Made by a program: the position numbers and the translations under genes. From Bradyrhizobiaceae bacterium PARB1 (GTDB taxonomy: Bacteria > Pseudomonadota > Alphaproteobacteria > Rhizobiales > Xanthobacteraceae), in the NCBI GenBank assembly GCA_002256345.1, contig NKIY01000003.1, positions 248,001 through 312,000 of the forward strand: 64,000 nt of DNA, read 5' to 3'. The notes under the pieces are model-generated. The model worked only from the letters and a program-made list of their open reading frames with translations, searched no databases and was not told the DNA's origin. This document shows positions 33,103 through 41,037 of the stretch, one piece after another. Numbering within the stretch: position 1 is the stretch's first letter; every line of letters starts with the position of its first letter.

Positions 33103-33522
33103 TCACTGGTCGGGGCAGTCCTGCGCGGTATTGATCATCCAGGGCACGCCGAACTTGTCGACGCACATGCCAAACCCCTTTGACCAGAACGTGGCGGAAA
33201 ATGGCATCTTGGTCACGCCGCCATCGGCCAGGGCGTTGAACCATTTCTCGCCTTCCGCCGGTGTCTGGGCCTGCAGGCAGACGGAGAAACCCTGCATTTT
33301 CTCGAAGTAGTCTGGCGGCGAGTCCGACGCCATGATCACTTCGCCATCGACGCTGAGCTGTGCATGCAGCACCTTCTTCGCCATCGAGGGCGGCATGTGT
33401 TCAGCGGCCGGCGAGCCTTCGACATGCATGATGACATCGATCTTGGCGCCAATCGCTTTTTCATAGAACTTGAAGGCTTCCTCGCAAGTACCGTTGTAGT
33501 GGAGATAGGGATTGATCTGCAT
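33103..33522 (-). CDS. VOC family protein (PhnB/glyoxalase-like)
   Basis: A 139-aa protein of the VOC superfamily, PhnB-like subgroup. MQINPYLHYNGTCEEAFKFYEKAIGAKI starts the first beta-alpha-beta-beta-beta unit. The second half carries GVTKMPFSATFWSKGFGMCVDKFGVPWMINT, the DxFGxxW signature of 3-demethylubiquinone-methyltransferase-like proteins. Despite the PhnB name these are not tied to phosphonates. It is 24 bp from the DoxX gene and in the gene train of the ECF42-type sigma factor, where VOC proteins are common companions. Ligand and reaction are unknown. Confidence 0.87.
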   Translation of the reverse strand: MQINPYLHYNGTCEEAFKFYEKAIGAKIDVIMHVEGSPAAEHMPPSMAKKVLHAQLSVDGEVIMASDSPPDYFEKMQGFSVCLQAQTPAEGEKWFNALADGGVTKMPFSATFWSKGFGMCVDKFGVPWMINTAQDCPDQ

Positions 33523-33546
33523 GGTTGTCTCCTTCGGGTTGAGTTT

Positions 33547-33939
33547 CTAGTTCCGGATCGGCATCAGCGCCCGGAGGGCGGGATCTCGTAGATAAAGACC
33601 GCCCCATGCCATCAGACCGATGTAGAGGCCGAACAAGAGATGCGTGAACAGCGGGCTGTCGACCCGCAGATGCGTCGCCATGGCACCACCGAGCAATCCG
33701 GTGAGCAAGATCGCACCGAGCACCGACGTACGCGGAACGGCATAAAGCAACGCGCAACCGAGCGTGAGAATGCCGAGCAATCGCGCCTGCCCGAGCGAGC
33801 CGCTATAGCCGAGCTGCTGGAGGGTTTCGGTAACCTCCTTGATCGGCACCAGTTTAATGCCGCCATCCATCAGGAGAAAGGCAATGACGAGGCCGCTGAG
33901 AATGCGGCCGATCCAGAGTGAGGTGCGGGAGATGGGCAT
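33547..33939 (-). CDS. DoxX-like family membrane protein
   Basis: A 130-aa, four-helix membrane protein resembling DoxX/DUF4260-type proteins: MPISRTSLWIGRILSGLVIAFLLMDGGIKLVP, LLGILTLGCALLYAVPRTSVLGAILLTGLLGGAMATHLRV and a final helix before RDPALRALMPIRN. The start at 33939 is chosen since the longer frame upstream is polar and unlike the family. It is 24 bp upstream of VOC and 134 bp after the sigma factor gene. Function is unknown; DoxX relatives are linked to quinone or thiol oxidative stress. Confidence 0.83.
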   Translation of the reverse strand: MPISRTSLWIGRILSGLVIAFLLMDGGIKLVPIKEVTETLQQLGYSGSLGQARLLGILTLGCALLYAVPRTSVLGAILLTGLLGGAMATHLRVDSPLFTHLLFGLYIGLMAWGGLYLRDPALRALMPIRN

Positions 33940-34031
33940 GGTGATCCTGATTTGAGACAGAGTATTGTAACAAGGACGAACGCGATCGAACGAAGCCGAC
34001 ATCGACACGTCTCTTTTTCATCGCTTTCCGT

Positions 34032-34062
34032 CGTCATGCCCGATTCTATCCCGGCCATGACG
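34032..34062. repeat. CGTCATG...CATGACG palindrome, short copy
   Basis: A 31-bp element with ends cgtcatg and catgacg and inner cccg...cggc. It shares ccggccatgacg with the element at 19791-19871 and lies in the 134-bp gap between the DoxX and sigma-factor genes. Confidence 0.5.
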
Positions 34063-34073
34063 GCTCAGCACGA

Positions 34074-35330
34074 TCAGGACGCCTTGCTTTCGCGCATCAA
34101 TCGATCGATATGCTTGCGGATGTGATCGGCTTCCGCCGCCGTGTTTGCCAGCGCGATGGCGCGATTGAAGCTTTCGCGGGCCTCATCGCTGCGGCCGAGC
34201 TGCATCAGATAGGCGCCCTGTACACCGAAGAAGTGGAAGTAATTGGCCAGCTTTGTGGCTAATGGCGCAATCATGTCGAGCGCTGCCTGCGGCCCGCGCA
34301 CTTTCGAAACCGCCACCGAACGGTTGAGCGTGATGACCGGCGATGGCTGCAGTATCTCGAGCGAACCATAGAGCAAGTCGATCTGTGCCCAGTCGGTATC
34401 CCCGGGGGTCGCAGCACGCGCATGCAGCGCAGCAATAGCCGCCTGGATCTGATAGGCGCCGGTGCGGCGATGACGCATGGCTTTGTCGATCAGCGCCAGG
34501 CCTTCGGCGATCATCTTGCCATTCCACAGCGAGCGATCCTGATCTTCCAGCAGGATCAACGCGCCATTGGCATCGAAACGGGCGCTTGAGCGCGCATATT
34601 GCAGCAACATCAGTGCAGCGAGCCCCATGATCTCCGGCTCGGCGGGAAACAGCTTGAGCAGCAAACGTGCGAGGCGGATCGCTTCCTCGCAGAGCGGCGC
34701 GCGCAGATCGGCGCTTTCGCCGCCGGCGGAATAGCCCTCGTTGAAAACCAGATAGAGCATCGCGGCAACTGCGGCGAGCCTTTCGCTGCGCTCCGGTGCG
34801 CCGGGAGCTTCGAACGGGACCTTGTTCTTGGCGATCGCAGCCTTCGCGCGGGTAATGCGCTGCTCCATCGCAGCTTCGCTGACGAGAAATGCGCGTGCGA
34901 TCTGCTTCACCGTGAGGCCTGAGACGATGCGGAGTGCCAATGCGATCTGCTGGGTCGCCGGCAATTGCGGATGGCAGCAGATGAACAGCAGCCGCAGAAT
35001 GTCGTCGCGATAATGCGAGCCATCGAGCCGATCGGCTAGTTCGCTCTCGGCATCGTCGAGATCGGAGATCGCATGATCGTCATCCGGCAGCGGCTGCTGT
35101 CGCTTGCCGCGGCGGAGATCGTCGATAGCGGTGTTGCGACCCACCATGATCAGCCACGCCGCGGCATCGCGCGGCGGGCCGTTCTGCGGCCAGGTTTTCA
35201 GCGCGCGGAGGCAGGCGTTCTGGAACGCCTCCTCCGCAGTGTCGAGATCTCGAAAATAGCGCAGCAGCGCACCAAGCGCCTGGGGACGCGCCGTGGTCAG
35301 CGCCGCATCGATCCAGGCGACGTCGGTCAT
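34074..35330 (-). CDS. ECF-type RNA polymerase sigma factor with C-terminal extension (ECF42-like)
   Basis: A 418-aa protein, far longer than a minimal ECF sigma factor. Sigma region 2 (about residues 10-80) has RYFRDLDTAEEAFQNACLRALKTWP, and region 4 (about 110-180) has VKQIARAFLVSEAAMEQRITRAKAAI. The rest is an alpha-helical TPR-like extension starting near LYLVFNEGYSAGG, the mark of the ECF42 group, which lacks a normal anti-sigma factor and is usually next to a YCII/DGPF gene. Here the YCII stop and sigma start overlap (ATGA at 35327-35330). Downstream DoxX, VOC and DUF1772 genes may be its regulon. Confidence 0.88.
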   Translation of the reverse strand: MTDVAWIDAALTTARPQALGALLRYFRDLDTAEEAFQNACLRALKTWPQNGPPRDAAAWLIMVGRNTAIDDLRRGKRQQPLPDDDHAISDLDDAESELADRLDGSHYRDDILRLLFICCHPQLPATQQIALALRIVSGLTVKQIARAFLVSEAAMEQRITRAKAAIAKNKVPFEAPGAPERSERLAAVAAMLYLVFNEGYSAGGESADLRAPLCEEAIRLARLLLKLFPAEPEIMGLAALMLLQYARSSARFDANGALILLEDQDRSLWNGKMIAEGLALIDKAMRHRRTGAYQIQAAIAALHARAATPGDTDWAQIDLLYGSLEILQPSPVITLNRSVAVSKVRGPQAALDMIAPLATKLANYFHFFGVQGAYLMQLGRSDEARESFNRAIALANTAAEADHIRKHIDRLMRESKAS

Positions 35331-35692
35331 GGTTGAAACGCTCCGTGAAAGACGCCGATCGGGCGGATTTCGTAAGCGCCACCGGGATTGGCGCGGCCGA
35401 GTTCCTGCGCGATTTCGAGCGCGCCGTCGAGATTCTCCGCCTCGACGACATAGAAACCAAGCAACTGTTCCTTGGTCTCGGCGAACGGGCCATCGAGCAC
35501 CACCGGCGGATCGTCCTTGCGCAGGGTGGTGGCTGCCGTGGTCGGCAGCAACCGTGCCACCGGGCCGAGCCGGCCCTGCTGGGCCAGCTTGCCGTGTACG
35601 ACAGCGAGCTTCGCCATCACAGCGTCGTCTTCGTCTTTCGACCAGCCGCCGACGACGGCTTCATCATGATAACAAAGGATGGCGTACAGCAT
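35327..35692 (-). CDS. YCII/DGPF domain protein, partner of the ECF42-type sigma factor
   Basis: A 121-aa YCII protein: MLYAILCYHDEAVVGGWSKDEDDAVMAKLAVVHGKLAQ, VVLDGPFAETKEQLLGFYVVEAENLDGALEIAQEL and a conserved terminal AYEIRPIGVF. It is fused by a four-base overlap to the start of the sigma factor gene, so the two are made in step. DGPF proteins have been suggested to sense or modify a small molecule and to control ECF42 activity, but no mechanism is shown. The ATG at 35692 gives the family N-terminus; the frame upstream is not family-like. A second YCII gene lies at 29074. Confidence 0.85.
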   Translation of the reverse strand: MLYAILCYHDEAVVGGWSKDEDDAVMAKLAVVHGKLAQQGRLGPVARLLPTTAATTLRKDDPPVVLDGPFAETKEQLLGFYVVEAENLDGALEIAQELGRANPGGAYEIRPIGVFHGAFQP

Positions 35693-35791
35693 GGGTGCTC
35701 CTTGATTGAAAGACGGGCAGCGCAAGGCGATGCCGACAGGTTAGCTGAAATTATTGTGGCGTGATGCGCATCGGCGATGGGATGGAACGGA

Positions 35792-36433
35792 TCAGGCCTG
35801 GCAGAGCTGTTCGACGGCGCCCACCAGCGTCGCTTCGATCTCGGCGCGGGGCATGCCGGCACGCGAGCGCACTGCGGAGAGATAGATCATTGCCGAGGCC
35901 ATCTGCGCACGTACGGTAACATCGATGGTGTCAGGCAATTCCCCACGGGCGATCGCAGTGCGAAAACACCAGACGAATGCATCGTCGATATCCTTGAAGC
36001 CTTCGCGCACCAGCGCACGGATCTCGGGATCGGCGATAGCATCGGACGCGACCGTCATCACCGTAAAGCAGCCGCTCGGTCCGGCCTCGCCGGTCATATG
36101 GATGTCGAGTGCTAGCGTGAGAAAACGCGTCAATCGCTCGCGGATGTCGATATCGGCATTGAAAATATCGACGGCTCCAGCGGTGTAGTCATCGCGATAG
36201 CGATGATAGCTCTTGATATAGAGCGCGCGCTTGTCGCCAAAGGCGCCATAGAGGCTCGGCCGGTTCATGCCAGTCGCGGCGCTGAGATCGTCGAGAGACG
36301 TTGCCGCATAACCTGTGCGACGAAACAGACTTAGCGCCTGCCCGATCGCCACGTCCGGCGCATAGGCACGCGGCCGCCCACGGCGTTTCCCCTCAGCCTT
36401 GTCTGCTCCAACCAGATCCTTTTTTTGTACCAT
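35792..36433 (-). CDS. TetR family transcriptional regulator
   Basis: A 213-aa repressor with the TetR N-terminal helix-turn-helix: RPRAYAPDVAIGQALSLFRRTGYAATSLDDLSAATGMNRPSLYGAFGDKRALY (about 22-74), then a helical ligand domain with GCFTVMTVASDAIADPEIRALVREGFKDID, typical of the AefR-like subgroup. The basic N-terminus (KGKRRGRPRAY) probably binds the DNA minor groove. It is divergent from a GST gene across a 99-bp gap holding a large inverted repeat (36427-36479) that overlaps its own start codon, so autoregulation and control of the GST are likely. Confidence 0.88.
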   Translation of the reverse strand: MVQKKDLVGADKAEGKRRGRPRAYAPDVAIGQALSLFRRTGYAATSLDDLSAATGMNRPSLYGAFGDKRALYIKSYHRYRDDYTAGAVDIFNADIDIRERLTRFLTLALDIHMTGEAGPSGCFTVMTVASDAIADPEIRALVREGFKDIDDAFVWCFRTAIARGELPDTIDVTVRAQMASAMIYLSAVRSRAGMPRAEIEATLVGAVEQLCQA

Positions 36434-36479
36434 CTCGCAAATTATTCCTTGACCGCCCCATTATTGTGCGAGACGGTAC
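36427..36479. promoter_or_regulatory. Inverted-repeat operator between TetR regulator and GST
   Basis: Arms of 20 bp (36427-36446 and 36460-36479, core GTACC-TCTCGCA and its complement) match at about 16 of 20 positions around a 13-bp spacer containing TTGACC. Each arm could bind one TetR dimer half-site. The left arm includes the TetR start codon (36431-36433), so bound repressor would block both genes. Confidence 0.7.
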
Positions 36480-36532
36480 GAAAATCAATCAAGGCGTCGC
36501 GGAACGCGCGTAACACCAACAAAGGAAACACC

Positions 36533-37177
36533 ATGGACCTCTATTTCTCTCCGATGGCCTGCTCGTTGGCCACCCGTATCGCGCTTTATGAGGCCGGCGC
36601 CGATGCCCGCTTTATCGAGATCGATCCGCCGAGCAAGACCTTGCTGCAGGACGGTTCGGATTTCCACGCCATCAATCCGCTCGGCCTGGTGCCTGCGCTG
36701 CGGACCGACGACGGCGCCATCCTGACCGAAAATGCGGCGATCCTCCAGCATGTGGCCGAGCGCTTTCCGGACTCGGCAGTCGCGGCCGGAACAGGCATGG
36801 AGCGGAGCCGGCTGCAGCAGTGGCTGTGCTTCATCGGGACAGAACTGCACAAGTCGCTGTTCCAGCCACAGCTTTTGAAGAAAGTGCCGGCGGAGGCGAA
36901 GACTTACGCGTTGGAAACCGGCCGTTCGCGGCTCGATTATCTCGAAAACCATCTCAAAGGCCGCGAATTCCTGCTGGATCGCTTCAGTGTTGCCGATGCC
37001 TATCTGACGACGGTGCTGAACTGGACCACGGTGATCCCCCAGCTCGATCTCAATCAGTGGCCGGCCATCAAGACCTATCACACCAGGATGCGCGAGCGGC
37101 CGAGCGTGGTGCGCGCCGTGACCGAGGAATTCGAGCTGTTCAAGGCCGAACAGGCGCGTCATAAGGCGGCGGCGTAA
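36533..37177 (+). CDS. Glutathione S-transferase (beta-class-like)
   Basis: A 214-aa GST whose N-terminus MDLYFSPMACSLATRIALYEAG carries the bacterial beta-class Ser-x-x-(Ala)-Cys10-Ser arrangement, with the catalytic Cys. Then come INPLGLVPALRTDDG (cis-Pro) and LTENAAILQHVAERFP for glutathione. The C-terminal domain shows LLDRFSVADAYLTTVLNW. The start at 36533 has an AAGGAAA site. It is divergent from the TetR gene, with a likely TetR operator in the gap, so it should be inducible by an electrophile or aromatic compound. Its TAA stop abuts the phnE2 stop within the palindrome ggcgtaattacgcc. Confidence 0.9.
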   Translation: MDLYFSPMACSLATRIALYEAGADARFIEIDPPSKTLLQDGSDFHAINPLGLVPALRTDDGAILTENAAILQHVAERFPDSAVAAGTGMERSRLQQWLCFIGTELHKSLFQPQLLKKVPAEAKTYALETGRSRLDYLENHLKGREFLLDRFSVADAYLTTVLNWTTVIPQLDLNQWPAIKTYHTRMRERPSVVRAVTEEFELFKAEQARHKAAA

Positions 37178-38026
37178 TTACGCCACTGCGCGGCGACCGA
37201 TGATCGCGAAACGGAGGCGGCCGGAGATCCAGTCGATGGCCGCCACCGCAACGAGAATCATCAGGATCAGGAACGACACTTTCTGCCATTCCAGCACGCG
37301 GATCTGCTCCGCGAGCTGCAGGCCGATGCCACCTGCGCCGACGATGCCGATGATGGTGGCGGAGCGTGTGTTCGACTCGATGAAATAGAGCACCTGCCCG
37401 GCGATGACAGGCAACACCTGCGGCATCAGGCCGAAACGGATCTCGTGCAGCGGGCTGCCGCCGGACGCGCGGATGCCCTCGACCTGCTTCTTGTCGGCTC
37501 CCTCGATGGCTTCGGAGAACAGTTTGCCGAAGGCGCCGAAGTCCGAGACCGCGATGGCCAGCACGCCGGCGAACGGACCGAGCCCGACGACATTGATCCA
37601 CACCAGCGCCCAGATCAGCGTATCGATGCCGCGGATCGTGTCCAGCGAGCGCCGCACCGGAAAACGCAACCATGCCGACGGAATGACGTTTCGCGCCGCA
37701 AGCAGGCTGACCGGCAGCGCCAGCAATGCCGCTAGTGTGGTGCCGAGGACGGCGATCGACAATGTCTCTCCCATCGCCTGCAGATAGGCGGGGAGCGACG
37801 AGCCTGGATCGGGCGGGATCATCATCATCGTGATCCAGCCGAGCTGCTGCAGGCCATGCAGCATCCGCGCGGGCGAGAAGTCGAGTTCGTTAAGGCCGAA
37901 GATCAGCAACGCCAGCGCGGCGACGAGGATCGTCGGCACTGCCGCGCGCGATTTCAGCGGACGGTCGAATACATCCGGATAACGGTTGCGCAGTTCCTGG
38001 GTGTCGATATCCGGCTGCTTGTTCAC
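37178..38026 (-). CDS. phnE: Phosphonate ABC transporter permease PhnE (second copy)
   Basis: A 282-aa inner-membrane permease of the PhnE type. It has about five to six helices and the cytoplasmic coupling loop FSEAIEGADKKQVEGIRASGGSPLHEIRFGLMPQVLP, which docks the ATPase. The typical end SNTRSATIIGIVGAGGIGLQLAEQIR confirms the family. It overlaps the first phnE by four bases. With two permease genes, phnC and phnD it forms a complete phosphonate importer (phnCDEE). It ends flush against the convergent GST gene. Confidence 0.93.
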   Translation of the reverse strand: MNKQPDIDTQELRNRYPDVFDRPLKSRAAVPTILVAALALLIFGLNELDFSPARMLHGLQQLGWITMMMIPPDPGSSLPAYLQAMGETLSIAVLGTTLAALLALPVSLLAARNVIPSAWLRFPVRRSLDTIRGIDTLIWALVWINVVGLGPFAGVLAIAVSDFGAFGKLFSEAIEGADKKQVEGIRASGGSPLHEIRFGLMPQVLPVIAGQVLYFIESNTRSATIIGIVGAGGIGLQLAEQIRVLEWQKVSFLILMILVAVAAIDWISGRLRFAIIGRRAVA

Positions 38027-38906
38027 GACCGCGCCTCCCCGCCGAACAGACGGCCGCGCAGCCAGCCGGTGGCGATATCGATGATGAAAACGGTGACGAT
38101 GATCATCAGCAGAATGGCGCTGACGTCGGAATAGTAGAACTTGCGCACGGCAACCACGAGCTCCTGGCCGATGCCCCCGGCGCCGACAAAGCCCATCACC
38201 GAAGCGCCGCGCACATTGATCTCGAAGCGCAGCAGTGTGTAGCTGGCGAAACCCGCCGAGACCTGCGGCAGCACCGCGAAGCGCATGCAGTCGATCCAGC
38301 TTGCGCCGGTGGAACGAATGCCCTCCACCGGCTTCATGTCGATATTCTCGACGATCTCGCCATAGAGCTTGCCGAGTGCACCCACGCAGTGAATCGCGAT
38401 GGCGAGCACGCCGGCCATAGGACCAAGTCCGAAAGCGATCACGAAGATCAGTGCGAACACGATGTCCGGCACCGTTCGGCAGAATTCCATGAAGCGCTTG
38501 ACGACGAAACGTAACCAGCGCGACGGGCGGTATTTTCGGCGCCGAGAAAGTTCAAACCAAAGGCAAGCAGCGCGCCGACCACGGTACCGACATAGCTGAT
38601 CAGCACGGTCTCGCCGAGCAGGGCCAGCCACTTCTTCCAGCCCCAGAACCATTCGCCGATGTCGTTCCACACCCGCACGCCGCTATCGAGCGTGAAGATG
38701 CGATCGAAGTAGCTGAAGAAGTTGCCGATCTTGGCGATGAAGGTTGCGAGATTCACCTCGGCACCGATGGCGGCGACGAACAGCACGACCGCGCAGGTAG
38801 CAACCGACAGCAGCGTGCGCAGCCGGCGACGCGACACCGCCTTGCTATAGGCATCGTTCAGCGCGGCGAGCTGCTGGCTCGGCAGAATGGAGACGGCGGC
38901 AGGCAT
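38023..38906 (-). pseudogene. phnE: Phosphonate ABC transporter permease PhnE (first copy), frameshifted
   Basis: Two frames make one PhnE. The first (start 38906) gives MPAAVSILPSQQLAALNDAY... through LNFLGAENTA. The second continues as PSRWLRFVVKRFMEFCRTVPDIVFALIFVIAFGLG... to 38023. One base is missing in the G run at 38525-38527: restoring it would give 294 codons and the family sequence ENTAPSRWLRF. The coupling loop LYGEIVENIDMKPVEGIRSTGAS is intact after the shift. It could be a real recent mutation or a sequencing/assembly error in a homopolymer. If real, the importer would depend on the second PhnE alone. Confidence 0.8.
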
Positions 38907-38927
38907 CGGCGACCTTCAGACGGCATG

Positions 38928-38960
38928 AAAAAGGAGCCGGATCATGCCCGATCCGGCTCC
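38928..38960 (-). terminator. Hairpin with T-tract between phnD and phnE
   Basis: A perfect 11-bp stem (ggagccggatc / gatccggctcc) encloses a short loop, and on the minus strand is followed by TTTTT. It sits between phnD and the first permease gene. A leaky terminator after the solute-receptor gene would favour more PhnD than permease. Confidence 0.8.
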
Positions 38961-38976
38961 TAGGAGTTGCGACGAG

Positions 38977-39915
38977 TTACGACGCTTTCTTCTTGCGCAG
39001 GGCGTCGACGAACTTGATCAGGTCGATCGTCGCATCCCAATCCTTGGTGGTGGCGGGATGGAAGCCCTTCTTCTGGCCATCCGAGAGCTTGTCGAACGCG
39101 GCCTTGTCCTTGGTCGGGGCTTCTTCGAAAGCCTTGCGGATCGCAGCCTTCAGGTCTTCCGGCAGGTCCGAGCTATAAGCATAGGGACCGTTGATGATCG
39201 GTGCCGACTTGTGGATGATGCGGAAGTCATCCTTCTTCATCGGCGTGCCGTCGGCATTCTTCAGCATGCCCTTGTGGAGCATCTGCTGCAGTGTCGAGTC
39301 GGCATCATTGGTCCACTGGTTGGCAGCGACATCGACGGTGCCTTGCGACAGCGCGAGCAATGCATTTTCGTGGCTGCCGGTAAAGACGACCTTGCTGAAG
39401 AAGCCATCAGCATCGGTGATGCCCATCTTGTCGAGCTCGAAACGCGGCACGTTGTTGCCCGAGGTCGAGTTCGGATCGACGAGGCCGAGATTCTTGCCCT
39501 TCAGATCCTGCACGGTCTTGTAGGGGCTCGTCGCCTTGACGAAGAACACCGAATAGTAGCCGGTCGAGCCATCGATATTGATGTCATTGGCAAAGGCATC
39601 GGTCTTCACGCCGGTGAGGCGGGCGCGGGCGAACGAAGCCGAGCCGTAGCTGGCGAGATGAATGTTACCCGAGCGCTGGCCTTCGATGACAGCCGCATAG
39701 TCATTGGCGATGCGCAGATTGACCTTCACGCCGAGCTCCTTGGAGAGATAGGCGGTGAATGGCGTCCAGCGCTCGGTAACGCCCGAGGCGTTCTCCGCCG
39801 GAACGACGGCGAAGGTCAGTTCCGGATATTTGGCCTTGTAGTCCTGCGCCGAAGCGGAGGTTGCGGCGAATGCGAGCACGGCGGCGCCGAGCACGATGGA
39901 ACGACGATTGATCAT
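38977..39915 (-). CDS. phnD: Phosphonate ABC transporter, periplasmic substrate-binding protein PhnD
   Basis: A 312-aa precursor with a signal peptide ending in SASA-QDY. The mature protein follows the PhnD fold: LTFAVVPAENASGVTERWTPFTAYLSKELGVKV, NIHLASYGSASFARARLTGV, LGLVDPNSTSGNNVPRFEL and VFTGSHENALLALSQGTVDVAANQW, regions that bind the phosphonate moiety and its amine. The ATG at 39915 follows the expected signal start; an upstream start at 39972 would bury the signal peptide. It sits between phnC and the permeases in a phosphonate-uptake operon and has a terminator-like hairpin after it. Confidence 0.93.
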   Translation of the reverse strand: MINRRSIVLGAAVLAFAATSASAQDYKAKYPELTFAVVPAENASGVTERWTPFTAYLSKELGVKVNLRIANDYAAVIEGQRSGNIHLASYGSASFARARLTGVKTDAFANDINIDGSTGYYSVFFVKATSPYKTVQDLKGKNLGLVDPNSTSGNNVPRFELDKMGITDADGFFSKVVFTGSHENALLALSQGTVDVAANQWTNDADSTLQQMLHKGMLKNADGTPMKKDDFRIIHKSAPIINGPYAYSSDLPEDLKAAIRKAFEEAPTKDKAAFDKLSDGQKKGFHPATTKDWDATIDLIKFVDALRKKKAS

Positions 39916-40032
39916 GGCAATCCCTGCGTGATCTGTGGAGGTGACGGAGTTTCTTATTGGTAGACGGAGCATCTATCGCCGCGATGACATCAATTGCCCA
40001 AAATACGGGCCGACATCATCACGGCGATCTGG

Positions 40033-40848
40033 TCAGGCAACGGCAGCAGCGCCGTATTCCGGCACGCGCACACCTGCTGGCACATGCGCGGGGGCCGATC
40101 CCATCACCTCATCGGCTTCGAGATCGTAGAGTTCGCGCGCGATATGTTCGGTGAGTTGGGCCGGCACGCCGTCGAAAACGACGCGGCCAGCCGACATGCC
40201 GATCAGGCGGTCGCAATAGGTGCGGGCCAGATCGAGCGAATGGAGATTGCACATCACGGTGATGCCGAAGTGCTTGTTGATACGCAGCAACGCATCCATG
40301 ACGATGCGGGTGTTGCGCGGATCGAGAGAGGCAATCGGTTCGTCGGCGAGAATAATGTCGGGCTGTTGCACCAATGCGCGGGCAATCGCAACGCGTTGCT
40401 GTTGACCGCCGGACAGCTGGTCCGCGCGCTGCGAGGCGTATTGCGCCATGTCGAACTGTTCGAGCGCGGACATCGCCAGCGCGCGATCCTGCTCGGGCCA
40501 CATCTGGGTGAGCGAACGCCACTGCGGCATGCCGGCAAGACGGCCCATCAACACATTCGTCAGCACATCGAGGCGACCGACGAGATTGAACTGCTGAAAG
40601 ATCATGGCCGAACGCGCGCGCCATTTGCGCAGCTCGCGGCCCTTCAGCGCGGTGACGTCGAGGCCATCAAACAGAATACGGCCGGAGGTCGGCTCGGCCA
40701 GGCGATTGACCATGCGCAGCATCGTCGACTTGCCAGCGCCGGAACGGCCGATCACGCCGACAAAGGAGCCAGGCGCAATCGTATAGTTGGCATTATCGAC
40801 CGCCGCCTTGGCGCCGAAACGACATGTCAGCCCTTCGACTGCAAGCAT
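40033..40848 (-). CDS. phnC: Phosphonate ABC transporter ATP-binding protein PhnC
   Basis: A 271-aa ABC ATPase. Walker A is GRSGAGKS (34-41), the signature LSGGQQQR, Walker B IILADEP, and the switch His lies in [10 protein letters not shown]. The length and the [28 protein letters not shown] stretch are typical of PhnC. The ATG at 40848 gives the usual N-terminus [12 protein letters not shown]; the longer frame upstream lies in the promoter region. It is the first gene of phnCDEE. A Pho-box-like repeat in the minus-strand direction lies 46-62 bp upstream. Confidence 0.94.
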   Translation of the reverse strand: MLAVEGLTCRFGAKAAVDNANYTIAPGSFVGVIGRSGAGKSTMLRMVNRLAEPTSGRILFDGLDVTALKGRELRKWRARSAMIFQQFNLVGRLDVLTNVLMGRLAGMPQWRSLTQMWPEQDRALAMSALEQFDMAQYASQRADQLSGGQQQRVAIARALVQQPDIILADEPIASLDPRNTRIVMDALLRINKHFGITVMCNLHSLDLARTYCDRLIGMSAGRVVFDGVPAQLTEHIARELYDLEADEVMGSAPAHVPAGVRVPEYGAAAVA

Positions 40849-40893
40849 GAATAACTCCAGCGTTAACAAACATTGCACGCCTATCGCCCCCGA

Positions 40894-40910
40894 ATGACAG
40901 CGATGTGACG
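40894..40910 (-). promoter_or_regulatory. Pho-box-like repeat, oriented toward phnC
   Basis: Read on the minus strand: CGTCAC-ATCGC-TGTCAT, two half-sites 11 nt apart, as in the PhoB operator of Rhizobiales (CTGTCAT with 11-nt period). It lies 46-62 bp upstream of the phnC start. Expected effect: induction of phosphonate uptake under phosphate starvation. Confidence 0.65.
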
Positions 40911-40970
40911 CGACTGTCACAATGCGCAACCCGCAGCCCTGCAACCCACGCAAGTTTAATTTCATCGCCA

Positions 40971-40987
40971 TGTCACGTGATTGTCAC
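40971..40987 (+). promoter_or_regulatory. Pho-box-like repeat, oriented toward the acyltransferase/phnM genes
   Basis: TGTCAC-gtgat-TGTCAC: two identical half-sites with the 11-nt period of PhoB binding sites, 49 bp upstream of the ATG at 41036. It lies between divergent phn transcripts. Confidence 0.65.
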
Positions 40988-41020
40988 GAAACGGTCTGAT
41001 GACCTGCTCGCACAAATGCA

Positions 41021-41037
41021 GGTCATGGATGTGTCAT
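41021..41037 (+). promoter_or_regulatory. Third 11-nt-period GTCAT repeat, overlapping the acyltransferase start
   Basis: GGTCAT-ggatg-TGTCAT overlaps the candidate start ATG at 41036. If PhoB bound here it would be at an odd position for activation. It may instead hint that the true start is the ATG at 41048. Confidence 0.35.

Noticed and set aside
38944-39963. 339-codon open frame on the plus strand
   Set aside because: Antisense shadow of phnD, which is recognised throughout its length.
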